A stretch of DNA of 64,000 nt from Opisthorchis felineus. Taxonomy: Eukaryota > Platyhelminthes > Trematoda > Opisthorchiida > Opisthorchiidae. The position numbers were made by a program, and so were the translations under genes. The stretch lies in the NCBI GenBank assembly GCA_004794785.1, contig SJOL01001501.1:556567-620566 (forward strand), written 5' to 3'. This document shows positions 13,401 through 25,400 of the stretch, in pieces; position 1 is the first letter of the stretch, and every line of letters begins with the position of its first letter. The notes below the pieces were generated by a model, which made no database searches, was not told the DNA's origin, and saw nothing but the letters and a program-made list of their open reading frames with translations.

Positions 13401-16400
13401 GACTCATAGCCTCCTGGCGGTCGGCCGGCGTGCCGAACTCCGCTGCAAGAGCTTCCTTCGCGGCGGCCAAGTCCATCTTCTGAGGGCCTCTTCTGGCCGC
13501 ATCCAGGGCCGCCTTTGCCCGGCCTCTGAGGAGGGTCTTCAGTGCCGCCAACTTACCCCTGTCGGTCTCCAGTCCGGCCGCCTCCGTAACATCCTCGAAG
13601 TCCTCCAGGAAGGTCCGCACATCCCCATCCTCGAAAGGTTGTGGCCACGGGATTCTCATCCTTAGCCTGGTCATGGCACCAAATGTAAGGAGGGAAACCC
13701 TTCGCTGCGGAATTGTGTACTAGAAAAACACCAACTAAACAGTTACAGACTTTGGACAGGAAGGTTAAACTCTCATTTGCATGTTGTTTTTAAAAATGGA
13801 ATATCCATCTTCTTCTCGAACGCGTCTCCTTGAACTCTCCTGGATATTCATTGATTATCGCACAATTGCAAGCAAAAACTGTAAAGTAGTTCCACAAATT
13901 CCGTAATAAATCCCACCTTCCATTAGGTCAAGGCGAAGTTACGAGAACACACATACTACTCGCATGCCTCATCAGTAGCACCCACCGTTACATTAGTAGC
14001 AATCAGCAGTGCGTTCGCATACATCACGAAATTTCGTCCGTTGTTCAGTATTCCGTACCCGAAATGTGTTGATTTGTCTAGTTAGCCTGGAGAGGCATTG
14101 CTATCGTCTTCCAGTTTTTCTGCATGCAACATGCATTCTTTGTGTGCCAAACCAAAATTGGTCACATATTCAGTGACCGGTTGCTTTTATTCGAGTTGAA
14201 ATCTCGAACGTCTTAAGTTGAATGGGAACAAATATCATCATGGAAAAACGGACGGCCTTAGAAGAGCTTCGCACACTAATTCGACATGGTTAGACAAATT
14301 AATGCAAATTCATGAAGACAAAAATCAGCAGCCGGGAGATGAACAAATAAATAAACAAATACTCACTTCAATAGGATTTCCAGCTCGAAGTAGTCTGCAC
14401 GCGGCACTTCGGTTCTTATGGATTCAAGCCAATAGGGCATCACAAAGTCCCACGTCTGTAAAAACCGCAAAATGTTATTTTTCTACATTATTTAACTTAT
14501 TATGCTGGCTGATATAGACACGATACCGGTTCGAAGAACCAGTGGCTTCGAAAGAAGATCTGCTGGGAGTTATTCGGTCGAGAACGGTTGCTAATTTCAA
14601 ATACCATGGAGGTACGAAAGTCATGTCAGCAATCCTAAACACCAGTGGAACATGCCCCGGTTGCAAACCCATTCAGCAAACCATCGGTCGCATTGGAATC
14701 GCAGTGCATATGTTCCTCTTGTTCACATGTTGTAAGGCTATTGGCTATTGTTTAGATATGAGTGATCTGGCAGTATATCACCTGTTGAACGAACGTCGCC
14801 AACAGCTGATATGCACATGGAGGTATTTGGAAGGATCAGGTACTGAAGCAGGTAAATTACGTGCATCGATATTCCAATCTAGGACACAGTCGCACTCCCT
14901 ACTATGCAAGACGCTAATCCAGTAGACGTAAAGCAGAGGCTGACGGAATAAAGTTTACTGCCAAGGCACCTCCTGACACACCAATGTGCATTTGGCATAT
15001 CTAAGGCTTAGTTAGCATGAAACTAACGATGCACACATCTCAGACGTCGCACTGTGCCCACCATTCAATAAACGGAACATCAATAGATAGCTTGGCAACA
15101 AATGCTTCGGTGCAAACGTGGCAACTGAGTTTTGGTGTCCGCATTCCCACAAGTCGGGAATCGAAGTTGACTAACCGCTACAAGCCCGCTGTGACGAGAC
15201 TTACTGAAACTCGGTTGAGCAATGGTGGTGTGACTCCCGGTGGCATGACGACTGCGCACCTGGACAAGGGAAGCTGTCCCCCTGAAAAGGCACGTGACCA
15301 AATCGATTCATCTGGAAGCGTCTCAAAACAAATTAACGTGGCGAAGGCCGTTGGTCACACCTGCCACCACATATGCAATGGAGGAATCTCTTAATCAGTC
15401 TAACCTCTAAACCTGTCATCTGGCACTGAACCGACAAGTGCAAATAGGAATGTCGTATGGAGGATATACCTACAGAGCAAATGAGACTACGCGTCGGTTC
15501 AATACAATTACCGCTGTTGCATGACCCATAACTGGCAGGTTCGCTCAGGTAGTTGTGGTGAAATACCGACACGTCGGTAGCGTAGACGCCGGGAAGAAGA
15601 CAGACGGACCAGGCAATTCCACCAACGATTTTTCTTCACATGAAGTGCTCCAAGAATTGGGTGGAAGTTCCGAACAGACCAAACGGAGGAGTTTTCAGGA
15701 GTGCAACACCTCGAGGTAGGCAGTGCATAAGATAATAAAGAGGCACCAAATTCGAAGGTCTAACAGTTGCTTCGGGGTGATTTGCGGAAGTGAATTGTTT
15801 TCCACCGTGTTTATCGATGAGGTCGTTTTCAGTCTGAATGACAAATTTACCAAAACTTCCTATTAGGCTAGATACAACCCTCGTCGCTACTGGTCCTGCC
15901 ACATTCAACAAAGGATTAAGCTGATGGTTTGTGCTGGAATTCTTGGCACAAAAATCATCAGCCATTTTTTTCTGTCCGGATATTCTGAATGGTAAGTGTT
16001 GCTGTCAATTTTTAATTTTTTACTTGTTGTAGCTTTATCATACAGTCCTCTGCTGCAATACTAATCAGTTTCGCAGCTGAGGGAGCTTAATCAGATCAAA
16101 GGCGTTTGGTTCCAACAAAATGTCGTTCTACCGCACTAGGCCGGGAGTGTGCGCAACTATTTCAGCGAAACATTGGGGATAGATGGATCATTGAGGAAAG
16201 GCCGTTAGACTTGGCCACCATATCGCCAGATCCGAACCCCCTTGACTTCCTCTTTTAGGGATGCTTAAAGTGGTATGTCTACAAAGTCAAACAGGAGGCT
16301 TTCAAGAGTTACAATTCTTTATCATGAACGAGTGTAAAAAGCTTATCCCGTCGACTATGTAGAATGTGAGGACCAGATATTCTTGTACAAACACGACGCT

Positions 16401-19400
16401 GGTGTGCATTTTGAACATACAGTTCACAGACCTGTGAAATTTCTCTCCATGCTTTATTATATCAATAAGATCCTTTATATACTGCGATATCTCGAATATC
16501 GTACCAAGTGAAACATGAGGTGGCCTTTGTGCAGCACATTCAGTAGAAGAATATCATAAACGAGAGATTCAGTTGAGTTTCCCGTGGAAACCGAAGCGAT
16601 ATGCAAATAAGTGTATTTGTGGAAAGATCCACTACTAGTCAAGAGGAGTTTGCATGTGAATCAGCTCGAAAAAATGAACTAAGACGGGCTGAGATACTGT
16701 CAAAATCACTATCGAGGTTGTCGGACGAAGCCTAACCTCACGTAAAACACTGGATTCGTGGACGAACGAAATCGAGTGCGCCGTACGCATTTACATGTGG
16801 TCAGTCAATGTAGCAATGGAAAGAATTATTAGTTGATAATTAGCTGAATGCTCCTGTAGTAAACGTACATAGCTTGGACAACAGCTAGCTAGTTCTGATT
16901 TGCAAAAGTGGTCCAAAGTGGCCCAATAAAAAAGCTACCTTCTTCTAAACTTAGCTCGGAAATCTAGCCGACTTTTTCGAATTATTTCGGGTGATGATTG
17001 ATTGGAAAAACTAAAGTGACTAACCTGAACCCGTTTACGCAATAAAACAACAGTGCGTGTTATAACCGAAAGCCTCAAGTTAGCTCATTATGTCATTAGG
17101 GTCAGTAGGGCGTCCTTATTAACCTAGAGCGTTTATTTTTGCCTCATACAGTTGAGAAACATCCATTAGTAATTTTCCAAGTGTATCTTCGTCAACCTAC
17201 GAACGTATCTTTATGAGGGTGGACGGACCCGCGGGGCACTAGCGTTTTCATGCTGCTGGGCCGCCAGCGAGCAAGTTGAGATACGTTCACCCAAATTCTT
17301 AATAAAACGGTCACCAATGCATTTGCGCCGCCAGATCTCCACTACAACCAAAGTGATCCATCTTGGACAGCTCCTGATATGTATGAATTTACGGCATTGT
17401 GCGCAAAGATCGGGGTATTCCTGAAACAAAGAAGATTGATGGGTGACACGAATGCCTCATTTTCAACGCAATATCAGTACTCAGCGTGATGCCACCATGT
17501 TTAGGCCGGCGGCGAGTTTGCCCACCGACTGTGGTCTTTCAGAATTTAATCGGATTCACAGGGTCACAGACAGCAACACATGCATGTCAGCCCAAAACTC
17601 TTTTATTATCCATATTGGATGTCACCCAGTCGCAATAAATTCAAGTAAGCCCCTTACAGTGTAAGCTGCTTGAGTGAAATCCGGTGCACTCGGTCCATTA
17701 CGTATCTCAATTCATGGGGTTGCAAGGGCACATGCCGACTCGGAAAATTATCGTGGTAAGCTGTATCCAAAACAAGCACGCTGGATTTGTGCCCACAATA
17801 CAAACCGTTCAAAAATGTTCACAGCACCCACACACACACCCACAATGACCTGCAAATGCGAATGAAGTCACCTGACACAACCAAACCATAAAAATCTTTC
17901 GTGATGAATTCGGCTACTGTAGCTTCCCTATTCGGTCTTCATAGCGTGCAAATAGCAAAACCAGACATATTGACCGTTTAGCTCGCATTTTTGTCATCAC
18001 TGAACACCACGTTCTCCCATGCATTCTTTTATCCGGGCAACAGCCCTCCTCATTTTAATGTCTAGAATGCGGAGGACATCAAAGCACTCGTTGGATAAGC
18101 CTGATACTCAAATACGAATTCGGAAAACTTTCACTCGCATCGTGGTTACTGCTCTCAACTACGTCTGTTTAGTATGTACAGTAAAACTGTGGTCTGGGTG
18201 GAAACTCACTAGGGGCTACTAGCCAGGAAACTGACTGAGTGACTTTTGCTGCAACGCGACTGGCGCTTATTCCAAAATCCCTGTAGGTATGAGTGATTAC
18301 CCTGTCCTCCCACGCCAACAAAAATGGGGATATTACCCATCGGTCGACTAAAATGCAACAATGATATGTTACTACCTGGAGATAGCTCGTCAATAATTAA
18401 TAAAACTGCAATCATTGAGCAAAAGGCACCGCGAATGTCAAGCACAGGGCAATCGTAGTTATCGGCTGGGTCAATAAAGCGGTTTATTGGGTTTTGCGCA
18501 CTTCTCAGCACTCGTGTATGAAGTTTGGGTGTACCGAATCGACCTTAATAGTGCACTCAGTATACAGACCTCCCTTGAAAGATGTCCTGGAAATCTGAAT
18601 GTTCTAGTTTGAATGGTGGCAGAAAATTCTCTTTAAAAAATTGTGGTCTTATTAGCGTTTTCCACAATACACTCGATTAAGAGATGGAAATCCAGGTACG
18701 ACCAAATGGTCTGTAGTTAGATACGATTTGGTTTATGTTGCTGCAAATCTCGCCTCCCTTAGGGACAGGAAAACGACAAGTTGCACCGATGACAACTTGG
18801 CTGATGGTGAGACCTACATTCCTCACGTGATATACAGGTACCAGGTTTGTTGCCGTTAACAATAAAGGAAAAATTCGCTGAACTGGTACATTGGCTAACG
18901 GCACAGCACCACAACTGACGCACCTAATATCATTGTGAGACTAACATTTTACGTATCTCATCCTCCTACTTGTGAGGCCACTCAAGATGAATGGACCATT
19001 AAATTATCTTGGCTTCTCCAGAAACTTGTTCTAGATGCATTCCCTTGTAAAAAAGATAGCTCACTGATATAACATATTTCACCTGTATTTGCATAATCTT
19101 AGTGACGTGCATGTTCACAATGCTTCCCAGAATTCTGCTTGTACGAAAGCACACGTCTGAGACAATTGGCCATTACTTTTTCCAGGGTAGTTTGAGTGAA
19201 CTTTCCACACTCATTCACGTCCATGATCTTGTGGGTACTTGCTTTAGATCTCTGAACGGAACCAGTCCATCGGACTTAACTCCGGCCAGACAAAGTGTCC
19301 TCTCCCCTTGCTCTTTCGACTTTTGAATGCTTCGTTTAGTATGTGTTCATTTCAGACTTGAAATCGAACAACACTAATTGGGCTCATTTCAACCAACTAT

Positions 19401-22400
19401 GAAACTGGTAATTGATCAGGTGGCTATTGATCTGTTCACCGAGCTTGGCAATTGATTTGTAAACGTTTCGTCACCATTTGAGGAGACATCTTCAATGCGA
19501 TGTTAGGTGGGTAGTCCCTCTCTTCGTCCTTGCGTTTATATAGTTTACAGAGAGCAGCTTTGAACTGTAACCTGATTGGCCATTGATAATCATCGCACTT
19601 GGATTCTGATTGGTCCGATTATAATCTGTGCTGCGTTGTGGTTTCTATTTCTTGCTTTCCACGGCCACACTACTGTTGAAACTGCTGTCCATTATTCCCT
19701 CTCCCGGTTGGTCCGTTCATGAACTGTATTGCGTCATGGGTCGACCTCTTTGTTGTTTGATTGGTTATTCGTGTACCTTCTATTTTTGGTGGTTTGCTGA
19801 TCGCTCCATACTCAACTTGCGGTTTATATTCATGAGCTAGGTTGGCTGATTTGCAGGTCTTCTCTCAGTGGAGCTACCGTCATCAAGGCTCACCTAATCC
19901 GACTACCAAACGGGCCCAAAATAACGGGAGCCCCACTGAGAGGAGATCTGCAAATCAGCCAACCTAGCTCATGAATATAAACCGCAAGTTGAGTATGGAG
20001 CGATCAGCAAACCACCAAAAATAGAAGGTACACGAATAACCAATCAAACAACAAAGAGGTCGACCCATGACGCAATACAGTTCATGAACGGACCAACCGG
20101 AAGAGGGAATAATGGACAGCAGTTTCAACAGTAGTGTGGCCGTGGAAAGCAAGAAATAGAAACCACAACGCAGCACAGATTATAATCGGACCAATCAGAA
20201 TCCAAGTGCGATGATTATCAATGGCCAATCAGGTTACAGTTCAAAGCTGCTCTCTGTAAACTATATAAACGCAAGGACGAAGAGAGGGACTACCCACCTA
20301 ACATCGCATTGAAGATGTCTCCTCAAATGGTGACGAAACGTTTACAAATCAATTGCCAAGCTCGGTGAACAGATCAATAGCCACCTGATCAATTACCAGT
20401 TAATGCACCCGAGATATCGATAATCTAATACATTACCAATTATGAAACTATTTGATGTTGTAGCGGATGCCTGCATGATAAAGCCACTATGTATAGCATT
20501 CGGACCCTAATGACAGTATCTGTGGCTCAGATTACTTGAAAAAAATGATCTTATAATATTGTTGCCAGAATACCTGTTCAGACAGTCATCTTATCCTTAC
20601 GTTTGACAAGAAAGGACGCCTTAAGACGTGGTAACCCGAAACCGAATTGTGCAAACCTCACTGTTCGGATGTAAGCCGGTCTGCGTTGGCAGGGTAATGA
20701 TGCGTCTATATGGTCCGCAGACCGGTTTAGAAATTATGTTTCCCTTTGAAATCGTTCCACTGCCATTTTGCAATAAATGCAGATTAGCACACTTTGGAAG
20801 TCAGCTTTTCTCTACTGTGCTGCAGTGCATATTGCTAGGCTTTGCATTTCTGAGTAGTATTCTAGCTCCTCCTTTGGAATTTATGGTCTGTGTCGCGGAG
20901 ACCACCACGGGAAAAAACCATCCTTAGGGGTACCTTGCCTGTGTCGCCTACCCTGCCAGTGTCTACGCCCTTCACTAGAATTTCCGGAACACGTCTTTCG
21001 GAAGGCACGTTGCATTGATTGAACGCACAGCTCCATTTTCATCCTGAGCGCACTGCAATTTGATCGTGTCGCTTGTCTCGTCGGCCGTCTAGCAAGCGGC
21101 GTGGGCGTGATACCAGCCCTGTCCATGTGCGCAGTCGTCATGCTGTCATTCGACCTAGCTTTGGTGGGCCTGCGCCACAATGGGCATTTTGAAGTTAATC
21201 TACCTCGCTCCCGGAACCGTGAGAATGTGGTCATACTGCCCCTCTGTCATGCCCTCGTTGACGGGTATGTCAACCACTCGTCTGTTGCTGTTCCGGCTAT
21301 TTAGAGGTGTACACAGTGTGACGTGTCGGGTTGCGAGATTCCGTTTTTTAGGAAAAAGAGAGGAACTTTCTGCACTAACCGTAGAAAACCCGATCTCCCA
21401 TGCCAAATACCCAACCGCACCTACACATCATGACGAGTGCATCTAGAGCGAAAAAGCCTCAGCATGTGGAGTGGAACGACCGACCACAGCGAGTGAATGG
21501 CTCATGTCAGTGCGCTCGGAGGACCGTAAATCAAGGGAACAAATCAAGGGACAAGGTCACAACAGCTCTTCAATTCAGCTGACCAAACCAAATTCAGTTA
21601 TCAAACCACCATAGGAAAGTACTACCGGCTTTCATGTGTACTTCATTTTTCAGCGGTCTATGGGCGTCTTGGACGAACAGTATGCATGACAACGAGTAGA
21701 CATTTGTCGACGCTAACGAATTTAACATGAATAACAAAAAACAACCGATATAACAGATTATCGGCATGTGGAAAGCGGAAAAATCTAAATGTGAAAGTAG
21801 CTTACAGCTGAACTATCCACATAGGACCCAGAATGATGGGTGTAAAGGCAAATGCGTGGTAAATGGGTGGTCACGAAAAATCAGTGGAAACTCAACAATG
21901 GACCAAGTTATCTTCTGAAGTGGATTCCGTTGGTTCTGGATAACTGTGTAACGTACCAGGATTTCCAGTTGCCTAGCCTAGTTCGAAACGTAGTCCGAAA
22001 GACACTGTAAGGACGTAGTATCGCGCTGCGATGAAACCTGAGCAAATTTCACAGGAATTTGAAATGAACAGAACAATGAAAACAGAAGACGGACATGCTA
22101 TGTTACCCACGAATAAGTTTAGAGTTTAGAAGTGAATGTTGCCTGGCGTGATAGGACCGTGCAGGTCACTACATAAGTAACCAAATAATCGACGGTTTAA
22201 ATCCCGGCGTTTGCTAAAGAGAAGAGATCTAGCGGAGCATAGTACATATCATGTGAATGCGAACTGCATTCGGCCAAGCTCCATCAAAAGCTAACTGAAC
22301 GTGGAAGATGGAAATGAGTAGACAATATGCACTAGACATCGAAGGCCTACGGGCCTTCAGAGCTGATTGGGAAACCAACAGTGCCAACACAGTGCACACG

Positions 22401-25400
22401 ATCAGGTCAGTAGAGTGACACTAACCTCAAACGTGACTATATCATACGGAATGAGGCTGCCAATGCGACTGAGGCCATGCTTCACCTGTGTGGTACGATC
22501 ACAGAGGGCATCCCTAAAAGGGGAACAAAGCAATAAATAAATCATAGTCATTGTGGCAACATTTGAAAAGAAATGCATATATAACTGCTTCCGGTTAACA
22601 TGCAAGTGAAACGGTTATGATCACTAAGTTCATATTAATTGCAGAAGACAACTGGTTAACGAAGTTCAGTACGGTTCAAAAATTTAGAAAAAGCAAAAAA
22701 TGGCGAATAGCTCGAATTTGACTTCCGTTGCAAACGAGAAAGAATATGAGAACAAGTAGTGTCGATAAATCAGTCCAATGAGGAAAGCGGAAAAATGGAC
22801 CAATGTAAATAAGGCTTTCATTCGGGTTAACGAAGCCGTAGGAAGGACATTGCGATGTCACAGGCAAATGATACGCAGCACACAATCCGACAGCAGAATG
22901 ACAGTCACACATATCAAAACCGTTCACTCAGATGCACAGGTTTTATGATGCCAATAAAAAACATACCAACAGCTTCCAACACGGGCATGCTCGAGGGGAT
23001 GCGGGAGCAAGACTGCAAAGATGGCTTCCGGATGTAGTCGTTGAACTTCTTGTATCCACTTCAAGATGTACTGAAAATAATTTGTTTCAAAGAAAGATTA
23101 ACTGCTTGCTATGAAAAGCGGTTGCTCAAGGTGAACACTGACATTTCTAAGACTCATTAGAAGGGTTGCAGTTACATGTAACTACAGCAACCACATAATT
23201 TTCAACCTTTAGAGTGGTCAACTCCTAATTCCCCAGAATTGACTATTTTAATACCAGAGGAGTGACTTCAGCCGAAGGATGTCACAAATTGGACCACCTT
23301 TAAGTAATTACAAGGGCTTCAAGGGCGATATAGTAGTTCTGAGTGACGTGAGCATCCCTAGCTTCTTAACTGTTCGACACTTCTGCAATTTAGTTAACCT
23401 AGTAGAGTAATGCCTTCAAAATCAACCTTCGTTCCTACCTTCCCAAATGTACTTCTTCGTCGTGTATAAGGGGACGTTTGCTTGACATATCCCGTTCTTA
23501 AGCCCGTCACTAGTTTAAGCGAATAACGTTTCGAATTCTGGTGAAAACAGGACACAAGTAAGTAATCTCTGAGGACCATATACTGTTGGTGCTACTGTGG
23601 TTATTCCCCAGAGGCACATGTCAGAATAACCACCATTTCATGGTGGTTATTTCATTTTACGGTTATTTTATTGATATATACCAGGATGACAACTAGCAAC
23701 CGCAGTTGACTTTGGGGTATTTGCGTCACCGAACCCACGAGATACTGAATGGGTATATCATGGTTACTCAGCCGACGATTCGTGCTTGAATAATCGTGAA
23801 ATACCCACAAGATAACTGTCACTAGGTTATCCAACGCTTACAGTAACTAGTTCCTGTTTAACCATATTCTGCCCATCATTCGTGGTGAAATAAGCGTCAA
23901 CTGCCCACAAAAAAGACACCTGACGAGAACTGGATGGTTATTAAACCATCACATAACAAACCAAATGAATGGTCATTTTCACGCAAGCCAACTACAGTAT
24001 AACCACCATATAGCGCGTAGGTCAGTTGTTGTACCCGCTATTCCTGGTTAGTTATCCGTAATCTACTCAACATATGTCTGCGGGCTAACGGTTGGTTCGT
24101 AGCTATTTAATATCCATCTACCGAAATAACATGGTTAATTAGCTGCAAAGTAACCATTTGTGGGTACTCCACGCTAATTCCTCCATCATTTGTCTACATT
24201 TCCCGTTTGTTTCACTACGGAAGACCCCCTTTAGTAGTTGTCTCATAGCTATCCAACCACATTCTACTCACATTGGGTGGTGGGATAACCACAGAATGAC
24301 CAAATAACGAAGGATTGTGCTACAAGTTCACTGCTCAGACAGCCACGTTTTGTCCATTTTGATGGTTAATTAAATAGTTCCTAACGATTATGTACCAGGA
24401 ATGCTGTAGTTGGACTGGGAAAAATGTCACGGTTAAATATTTATCTTCACCCACAAAGTAGCCATCATTTGCCCACTATGTGCAACCAGGGATGTTCACA
24501 GAAAATGCTGGCGCTGAGGGGCTGAGTAAGCTGCGAAATGCTGCATCAGAAATGTCACCTTGGGACTACCTAACTTAAAACGAACGCAGCACGAGAGTAG
24601 TGTTCATTTCAGTAGGAGGGGTTTTTGGATCATTGTGCAAGGTCTCTTTGGATTGTTGCCTGTCAAGTACAATGCAATACAATGTAGAGAGAGGTAGCAC
24701 AACGTACGCAGAGCTACAATGTGGCACAACGTGGAGACGCGTTTGCAAGAAAACGTGGAACTTATTAAGAGGTCCCATGAAACGTCCTGATTAAAAACCG
24801 AAACTTCAATTCATTCTTATATGTAAAAAGGAATCGATCGACTTACCTCACTTTTCACTTTTTCCAGCAAGTCCCCTACTTCATCTGTATGGGTGAAAAG
24901 AGGTTATCTTTAGCAAAGGTTACAGCAATCCAATGCTTCCAGGCGTTCAACGTCAGATGATGCGGGCATGCGTAGCGCAAACATGCAAGGATGCTGAGAT
25001 CGGTGGCACTGTGAGTAAGACACACGCAGAGCTGGATGGCTCACCTTATGCTTGGTGCTATTAGTGGTCTCAGTAAGTATCCAAATCGTTTGGCTGAATG
25101 TTTGGCGATACCTCATGTTTTGTGACAACCTGCTAGCAGGCCCCCTCATTCTCTTCCCCTTTGTTCCCCTTTGCACTATGGGTCTTTATTCAAATAAACT
25201 GGCATGATCATATAACGCTAGAGCAAGAAGCTTCTCACGCGGAAGTTGCTGTTGATGCTGATGATGGGAAAGTGGGGGAGGAATCTCTGATGCTCGTCAC
25301 ACAACCAGCGTTATTTCACACACAAACTCCACCATTCAAACTACACTTCATCGTATTTTCCCTATGGGTGCCATTCTCTACAAAGACTGCTTAAATAGAA

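Larger units (their letters stand above)
10875..14366. other. UNC79 intron 16
   Basis: 3.5 kb, hosting the rearranged Ty3-type element at 12402-13992. The flanks at 10875-12401 and 13993-14366 show nothing recognisable. Confidence 0.85.
14456..22425. other. UNC79 intron 15
   Basis: 8 kb. Holds a transposase remnant (16080-16440), a one-armed foldback copy (16519-16622), the 1-kb palindrome (19403-20401) and a possible ADAMTS-like remnant (20950-21360). Other open frames are short and unrecognised. Confidence 0.85.

Noticed and set aside
12575..13665. Plus-strand frames of 110-156 codons
   Set aside because: They are shadows of the GC-rich Gag-protease frame on the minus strand.
19628..20176. 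Two identical 70-residue proteins on opposite strands
   Set aside because: They are mirror images produced by the palindrome, and the sequence resembles no protein family.
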